Below are positions 57,596-64,000 of a DNA stretch of 64,000 nt, piece by piece; the stretch's first letter is position 1; every line of letters starts with the position of its first letter. Source of the DNA: Dendrophyllia cribrosa. Taxonomy: Eukaryota > Cnidaria > Anthozoa > Scleractinia > Dendrophylliidae. Location: NCBI GenBank assembly GCA_024195265.1, contig JAJLRJ010000013.1, forward strand, positions 19,533,431-19,597,430, read 5' to 3'. Position numbers and translations under genes: made by a program. The notes below the pieces were generated by a model. It was not told the origin of the DNA. It ran no database searches and worked only from the letters and a program-made list of their open reading frames with translations.

Positions 57596-57806
57596 CATTT
57601 GTCAGAACTGATCGGCCAGACCGGTCTGTCTGTAACTAGAATGCATCTTTTTCACCCTTTTTGAAGACGTGTTCCTACAAGTCCGTCAAAAGGGTGCATA
57701 CTATTTCCAAATTTACCAGTCTGGCCGACCAGTTCTGGCAAATAATGGAATAATATTTACGAATTGAGCGGTCCGGCCGGCCAGTTTTGACAAAAGGTAA
57801 GCACCC
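57596..57806. mobile_element. Palindromic MITE
   Basis: GGGCGCTTACCATTTGTCAG at the left pairs with TGACAAAAGGTAAGCACCC at the right; the inner GGCCAGACCGG and CCGGCCGGCC blocks also face each other. Non-coding. Confidence 0.7.
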
Positions 57807-58281
57807 TTAAACAAAACATCTTTTCATCTTCCAGAGAACAAAAGACTACTAATTGTAGTCAGCTCACGTACGCGTCTACGCACTCAAGTAAAATTGTAAT
57901 AAACAGCATTCTCACTCCAGTGAAGCCATAATCATTCTTGTTAATTAAACTTCAAAAAGTGCTAAAATCGCGCTTAAAAGAAAGCAAAATTTGCCACACA
58001 CTGAAGAACAAAAAACACTACGGGAACTGAAGTGCTCAGTATTCATGAGCATTCTTTTGAATGTGACACCTTTACTGTTCAACCGAAAGTTTCAAAAGTT
58101 AGAACCACTTTTCAACTCTCCTAAAATCCAGTTATGAGACATTTAAAATAGTGTTGGGATTCTTAACCGTGACTCAAATTGGAACGATTTCCAGTGGTGA
58201 AAGTTACTTTGTCACAATTTTTCAAGTACCTTTAAGTTCGAGTTTTCAACCATTCTACGCATCATTTCATCATAACTGCAA

Positions 58282-58989
58282 CTAAAGCATGTTGAAGAAA
58301 ACGCCACCCTCCTTTCGCTTTCGCGCTGGCTCAGATATTGAAGCGCTTCTTGCCTTAGGCAGCGATAAACTTCTTGGAACTTCTAAGGGGTCAATTCCCG
58401 TTTTCTTTGAACCAAAACTCTGGCACTGTATTACAAACACGGAGGCAACTGCTACAATGTCCTGGTTCTTGTACACATAATCCACAAAAGCATCCTTGTC
58501 CACGGTGCTTTTGAGGTCGTCCCAGGCACAACCACTGTCGATCGCAAGCGAGGGCTTGACGCGTTTTGTAATGTAGCACAAACAGATAACCTTGCAACCT
58601 GACAGCTCAAACGTGCTACAGATCTTCTCTTTCGCCATTTTTGCGATCTTGTTTGAAGAAGTAGAGCATTCTTTGGCATCGTACGTCTTGAACGACAACT
58701 CCATGTTCATTGTTTGTTCAAGGATTCTGTACGTCGCTTGTTTATCGAACACTTGTTTTCTCTCGCGGCCCAACGCAGACAGTGATTTCGTGCGGATTTT
58801 AGGAATGTCTGCGTGTGTCAGAAACGCGTTTCCGACGTCGCTTTCGGATCGTTGCGGATCGAAGAGGGAGTGTCTGCGTCTACGTGCCCAGAGTTTAGCA
58901 CCGACGACTCCTCTCAATGACAATTGAGATTCTTCGTTCGATTCGGTGACTGGTACCAACGCTGCTGGACTCAAATTCGACTGATCCAT
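58282..58989 (-). CDS. Tctex1-domain (DYNLT-type) protein, gene 4
   Basis: This encodes 235 residues from the ATG at 58987-58989 (the upstream TTG extension is not credible). The Tctex1 core is at about residues 80-195: helix TYDAKECSTSSNKIAKM, strand KVICLCYITKRVKP, SGCAWDDLKSTVDKDAF, and the closing IVAVASVFVIQCQ. The N-terminus shares SLFDPQR, LTHADIP and TKSLSALG with gene 3. Unlike the others it has a C-terminal tail of about 40 residues, rich in Ser, Arg and Lys (RSLSLPKARSASISEPARKR), which could be phosphorylated. It is single-exon, tandem with gene 3 on the same strand, about 4.9 kb away. Confidence 0.85.
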   Translation of the reverse strand: MDQSNLSPAALVPVTESNEESQLSLRGVVGAKLWARRRRHSLFDPQRSESDVGNAFLTHADIPKIRTKSLSALGRERKQVFDKQATYRILEQTMNMELSFKTYDAKECSTSSNKIAKMAKEKICSTFELSGCKVICLCYITKRVKPSLAIDSGCAWDDLKSTVDKDAFVDYVYKNQDIVAVASVFVIQCQSFGSKKTGIDPLEVPRSLSLPKARSASISEPARKRKEGGVFFNML

Positions 58990-59141
58990 GAAAACGTCCA
59001 AGAACTTATTACGAGTGAGTTGATCAGATCATATGTCAGCTCATTCCGCGGAAGACAGTTAGGGTCAGTTTCTTTCGCAACTCTTCCAAAGGCACCCTTC
59101 TTTTTGACGCTGAGAGAACTGTGTATCTTTTTGGCAATTCC

Positions 59142-59147
59142 TTTATA
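59142..59147 (-). promoter_or_regulatory. TATA box of the Tctex1 gene at 58989
   Basis: TTTTTATAAAGG on the minus strand about 155 bp upstream of the ATG, the best TATA match among the four genes. Confidence 0.55.
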
Positions 59148-59150
59148 AAA

Positions 59151-59692
59151 ACATGTCAAACTGAAATGAGATTAGAAACTAAGTTTGAGGATTTGCGCGT
59201 GCAAGTTCAAGTGCTGGACAAGTGAAAACGGAAAAACACTATCAAAGATTCAAAATTGAACCTTTTGCGTCTCAGTGTGCTGTTACTTTGATGGAACCTT
59301 TTTTTTTCGCAGTGCCAGGAAATTTAACAAGTATTTTTCTATATGATGTGCTTGCGTCTTTCGTGAAAATCAAGCTATCCTGTTCTACACTGAATGTTGT
59401 TGTTGTTATGACATGATTATTCTTGACGCAAATAAACTTCTTGGCTTACTAGTGTCTAGCCAAGTGAGCCGTTACCTTTTTGAAGTTCTAAAGCTTCTAT
59501 TATTAGTTAAGTATCTGCAATCGTTAGCTTCCAGTTGCAAATTGAATGACACTAATGACTTGAAGCGTGGTTCCAGTGTTGTACGAAACTCAGAAACAGA
59601 ACTGAACACAATGACAGTTCCCTTGAAATGAATGGCTGGTCATACTTTGATGTTCCACTTAACGACTTTGGATAAAGGAGAGCACATTAGAA
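59151..59692. other. Non-coding spacer
   Basis: Short frames only; no gene recognised. Confidence 0.45.
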
Positions 59693-59864
59693 TACACCTA
59701 ATTCAAAAAAGGTTGCTTTGGTCATTGGTAATTGGACATTGGGAAGCTATTGTTTGGCGATCACTCAAGCAAAGCATTGTATTGTGTTCCGTATGCCCAA
59801 ATGCCAATGCCCAATTACCAATGACCAATTCCCAAAGCAACCTTTATTGAAATAGGTATATACA
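59693..59864. mobile_element. Palindromic MITE
   Basis: TACACCTAATTCAAAAAAGG at the left pairs with CCTTTATTGAAATAGGTATA at the right, and inner GGTTGCTTTGG and CCAAAGCAACC match. Tandem ATTGGTAATTGGACATTGGG and its complement fill the arms. Confidence 0.75.
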
Positions 59865-60121
59865 TATACGAATCAGTTAGTGTGAAATTCCCATGTGTGG
59901 CTTTTCGTCATTGTCATCCAACAAAGAGTGCCACTCCAAATATTAAATAACGCGGAAAGAATGAATGGGAGTTTGTTTATTGTAATGTTTAGTGGCTGTG
60001 GAAACTAGATTAAAGGAGTTAATACGTAGTTAATAGTAGTTGAACACCGACAATAACAGCATGATGTAAGTAGCATGTAGTACAAGCCTTTTTGCGTCGA
60101 CGAAGGAGACGCTACCTAATC

Positions 60122-60310
60122 TTGTCGGCTAGGCGGAACGAATCGAGGAAAGTGTCGGTACCAAATCTGCGCCATCTTGAAACGTCACAACAGTATCCAG
60201 CATTCTTAGCGCGTCGTCTAGGCTAAGCGGAACGAATCGAGACAAGTGTCGGTACCAAATCGTCGCCATCTTGAAATGTCACAATAGTATCCAGCATTCC
60301 CAGCGCGTGG
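60122..60310. repeat. Two-copy tandem repeat of about 100 bp
   Basis: GCGGAACGAATCGAG, AAGTGTCGGTACCAAATC, GCCATCTTGAAA and GTATCCAGCATTC occur twice in the same order with a period of about 100 bp. Confidence 0.85.
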
Positions 60311-60417
60311 AAATCAGGCATCATCCTGGGGAGCTGGGGTTCCGAAATGTCACATGTGAATAATCCATTTGTCTTGATTTAGTTTCGGATATTTTCCCGA
60401 TTTTGGAATCGTACGGC

Positions 60418-62035
60418 TCAATATTTCAATGCCTGGTAAAAGTACGCAGTGGAAAAATTGGACGAAGGTTCTTCTCCGGACCAAGTAAGTTGTTGGGTCT
60501 CTTTGGAATCAAGCAAGAAGTTACAGATTTTCCTCGCTACCGTTCTGGTATGTTTTGAATGTTCTATCTTGATTTTGCTGTGGTTCTCTGCCTGATTTGG
60601 GAAGCTTTCGCCTAAATACCGACGTCGTTCTTCGCGATGTTCTACGGTACGGTGCAATTCGCGTATGTCTTGTAGCAATAATTCACTGACCGGCCGCGCC
60701 AGGCGAACGCAGATTAACTTTACAGTGCTCGAAATTGCGCCTGTATCGGGAGCATTTGCGACTAAAGATTTCGCAATTTTGTGACTAAAATTTGTCTAGC
60801 TAATAAAGGAATTATATTCAACAGTCTTGTGTCTTACTTGCAACTGGTAGTTGTAATTTTATTCGAAAAATCCTGCGAAATTCACGTTGAATGTTGTGTG
60901 ACTTAATCGTCGGTGTCCAAGAAGTTTATCACGGGAGCACTTTTTCAGGCTTTTCTCAGAAATTTCTCATTTCCGGTTCCGGTATTAGTACATGTACTGA
61001 GGAGTATGATTTCAGAATCGGAGAAATAACCGAAATGAAATCAAGACAAATATACCATTTATATGTCGTAAAAATCTGAGACCTTTCGGAGTACACAGCA
61101 CGGCAGGATTTTGCCCGATCCCACGGCGATATCGTGAATTTGTTTGATGTCGGCCGGACGCTTATCTCGCGACAAATCCCTTTTAAACAGTGGCTGAATT
61201 AATTCATGAAACTAAGGTACTAGGTCAAGACGAGGTGCCACGGGATAAGGAGACGCACTATAATCTATGATTACTACTAGTATATAACTGTAGTTAGTAT
61301 AGAAGAGACATAACAATAGAGAGTCAGTGGAAAATTTAAAAGCGAAATTTATATAACTGCTTCTTTTTACCTCCTGTTTTGCATTTTCAAGGACTTTGAT
61401 CTCGCTTTGTAATATTGTGATGTAGGCAGGCGTGATAGTTACATGAGAATGCAAACTATGTAAATTTAATATGTCCTGTAACGAGTTTGCTTTGTCATGA
61501 AACTGCCTTGCCTGACTGCGGTGTCACTAGACAGCTCTCAGTGCTACGATATTTTTATCCTGCAGTTTGTGAAGGCTGCTCACTGTCCATTGCCAGCTGC
61601 AATTGTCCAGCTCAAAACACTGATTCTCCAGCTCATCAAAAAGGTTTAATTAAAAACACCCAAGCTGATGTGAAGTCCAGGAACACAAACCCGTAAAAGA
61701 CATTGGTTTATTGTGTAAAAAGATAGGTTGACAATGAAGCCTTGACAACAAACCGAGCATAGTCCTCTTGGATTTTCTAAGCAAACGAATTCTTACTTTG
61801 TACAAGTTCAATGTCAAGCAGTTCCTCATTAATGGTATTGTGATAAAACTGACGACTAGTACCGAAGTGTAGTGCAGGAACCATCTGCAATAAACGGTCG
61901 GTCATAGTCCTCTTGGATATTCTGCAGGCTCCTTTTAATTTTTTCCATGTGGCTACGGCACTGCGAGGAAGTGGCATCATTTGAGATGTTATCAGGCACC
62001 AGGGGCGTGGTTACTTGCCTGCAAAAAATGAAAAG
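60418..62035 (-). other. Possible multi-exon gene, unidentified
   Basis: Exon-like pieces on the minus strand: about 62020-61855 (after a TTTTTTGCAG acceptor; NDATSSQCRSHMEKIKRSLQ), about 61640-61555 (DELENQCFELDNCSW), about 61454-61383 (PAYITILQSEIKVLENAKQE, then a GTAAAAAG donor) and 60678-60418 (RTVARKICNFLLDSKETQQL). The character is polar and helical, with possible coiled coil. I recognise no domain, and the exon phases were not proven. A partial internal duplication (CATAGTCCTCTTGGAT at 61759 and 61903) complicates the reading. Confidence 0.2.
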
Positions 62036-62526
62036 AAAAAGCATGGCAGTGAAATATCTCTTAGTGAACAGTTTAAGACAAAAAAAAACAGACGCCAATC
62101 CAAGATGGACACCAAAAGTTGGTCTGTAACAGCAGTATACACTCATGTATAATGAAATTAGATCTTTGTGTCTGTCATTCAGTTTCAGGATACGTTCAGT
62201 GTGACATATTGATTTGTATGTACATGTATCAGGAAAGTATTTTAAACTCGCCTGAGGCTCCAACTATCCCGAAAGTTGCGGCACCTTACGGCGTAAGGCC
62301 TGCTAATTTCGAAAGTTGCGGAGGCCGCTTCTTTTGGAACACTACGGTATTCCCAGTGGAGATTTGTTATAGTGCAGAATAGTATAGCTGTTGCACTTTT
62401 TAAACAAGATTGTTAGTTCCTTCCATTTCCTTGAATTTGTCAAAACTATCGGACTTCCGGTCGCGATCCTTTCGCCACAGGAAGTTGCCTTTGAGTGACA
62501 TTGTTTGTCATGTTCGCGCGCTTCTC

Positions 62527-62563
62527 GACCGCCCCACCCCCCCCCCCCCCCCCCCCCCCCCCC
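62527..62563. repeat. Poly(C) tract
   Basis: About 33 C residues; it gives poly-Pro or poly-Gly frames that are not genes. Confidence 0.95.
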
Positions 62564-63540
62564 ACCGGGTTCTAGACCGTTTGCATGATGACCTTCATGG
62601 GGAATACAATAACACAAATACTTCTTTATAAACATTCCAGGAGCGTTTTATCGAGAGCTGGAGAAAAATGTTTAGTTGGCTGTGTGTAACAAAACCGGTT
62701 AAAAACAACTGTGAGTTTCCTTTGCGGCGTGACTTTCCTTAACTATGATGACGTCACCAGCTCAAAATTCACCACCAAGCCTCGTTTGTACGAAATTCCT
62801 TGCAAACCTTTAACAAGTTCATGTTGTTTTTGAGTGGGTATTCTTTTCGACATTGCTCCTTTGAGAATACATTGAGATTGTCACAGGTTTACACTTCGAA
62901 AGCGAGGCTTGTTGGGGTGAAATTAGCTAGTCTGACGTAAATAAGCATAAGGGCTATTATCGGACAAAAAAAGGGAGTTTAGAAACAATCGATCTTTATT
63001 CCTAGCGGGGAGGGGGTGGGGGCAGTCTCTAAAATAGAATGGACGTTGTGGTCGTCACACCGCTTTATAGGCTTACAATATTTTTCCGGTTTCTTAACAG
63101 TTTCAAGATGCTCGCAGTTGTAACCAGCTGTTGTGGTACATTTCAAGGTTATGACTTAGGCAAAACGTAGACTTCTAAGATGCAAATTATCTCATTACTT
63201 CTCCTCCTGCCCCTTTCATGAATCCATTTGATTATATTAAAAGATGATTCTGTCGGAGCCCCATGAATTCCACTTTCGCTAGTTCTTTTAGGGAAGGAGT
63301 TAGAAGAGCGAATCCTCTTGCATGATCATTTTAACATTGGTAAATTGTGTAATTTGAGGATTGAAATTGTTATTAATGTCATATTTTTTCAGGCAAACTT
63401 TTGTTGATTTGCATGAGTTGTATATGGGATTCCACTCTATTAAACTGGCAACCAACAAACCTTTGATAAACAGAGATGTTACTGAAAACTGTGCACTTTA
63501 TAGCAGGCAAACCTTTGTTCAAATAGCCTGTGAATTCTCC

Positions 63541-63596
63541 CCCCCCACCCCCCCTTCCCCTTCCCCTTCCCCTTCCCCTTCCCCTTCCCCTTCCCG
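63541..63596. repeat. CCCCTT hexamer microsatellite
   Basis: About seven CTTCCC units after a poly(C) lead. Confidence 0.9.
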
Positions 63597-64000
63597 GCCA
63601 CGCAGGCTATTGTTCAAATGAAGTCAGAGTTTTTAAAAAATAAAATACAGGATCTTTACTGTCACGCTTTATTCGTTTTGACGCCACTGGGCGTAAAACA
63701 ATCTTCCAGTTAAATGGCATCTGTCCCTCTGATTTACGCATTCCTAGATTTATAAATTAGTCTTCATTGAAGCATTTCCTTTCTGGTCTAGAATTTGATT
63801 CCGTTTTAACGTGGCACTCTTGAAAGCCGCGCTTCAGGCGCTCATGAATTTACAAAGTTTACCTTCCCTTTAAGAACTCGGAACTGAACTTTAAGCACAC
63901 AGCACCTCATGATCAATTAATGAACGCCACCAAAATTGTCAGTCAACAAGGATCCATGAACAGTGTACGAGTGAACAGTGAACTTTATGATTTACACAAT

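Larger units (their letters stand above)
62036..64000. other. Non-coding tail with simple repeats
   Basis: A poly(C) tract at 62527-62563 and a CCCCTT-type hexamer run at 63541-63596. No gene recognised. Confidence 0.5.

Noticed and set aside
62342..62635. Gly-rich and Pro-rich frames
   Set aside because: Produced by the poly(C) tract.

Overview
This is a metazoan nuclear window, AT-rich and with few host genes. Short GT-AG introns, TATA-box promoters, a Tx1/L1-type LINE, Polinton/adintovirus-type polymerase debris and many palindromic MITEs together suggest a cnidarian, most likely a stony coral. The species call is inference.

The recognisable host genes are four Tctex1-domain (dynein light chain DYNLT-type) genes whose coding regions are single exons: 19368-19952 (+), 28618-29202 (+), 52764-53390 (-) and 58282-58989 (-). 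The first pair points right and the second pair points left. They look like a local, diverged expansion, and three of the four have a visible TATA-like element upstream.

The most striking structure is nested between the two gene pairs. A Tx1/L1-like LINE (33774-48908) has a poly(A) tail and a 15-bp target-site duplication. It is broken by two insertions. The first is a 1.5 kb Helitron-like insert (about 35834-37320) that itself contains a palindromic MITE. The second is an 8.3 kb DNA transposon (38774-47071) inserted next to the catalytic YADD codons of the reverse transcriptase. This transposon has a perfect terminal inverted repeat of about 70 bp that continues inward on each side as a 420-460 bp array of GAGTTC-type hexamers. 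Between the arrays lie two convergent, intron-containing genes. One is an IS3-type DDE transposase/integrase (nine recognisable exons, 40052-43117, +). The other is an intact-looking three-exon SAM-domain protein with a ubiquitin-like tail (46577-43200, -). It resembles the eukaryotic IS3-related (IS3EU) class. The hexamer-array termini and the cargo gene are the unusual parts.

The left 17 kb is repeat-rich: two direct copies of a 2.8-3.4 kb repeat (728-3573 and 9684-13092) flank a decayed, MITE-interrupted type B DNA polymerase of Polinton/adintovirus kind (5811-9202). Further right come a TIR element with three nested MITEs (14304-16979), a foldback element with a 9-bp TSD (17541-17983), TTAA-flanked MITEs, an 86-bp minisatellite and a hAT transposase relic. 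Right of the LINE are a RecQ-like helicase pseudogene, AT-rich spacer, the second Tctex1 pair and a weakly supported multi-exon candidate (60.4-62.0 kb, -). All assignments come from reading the sequence; no database search was run.
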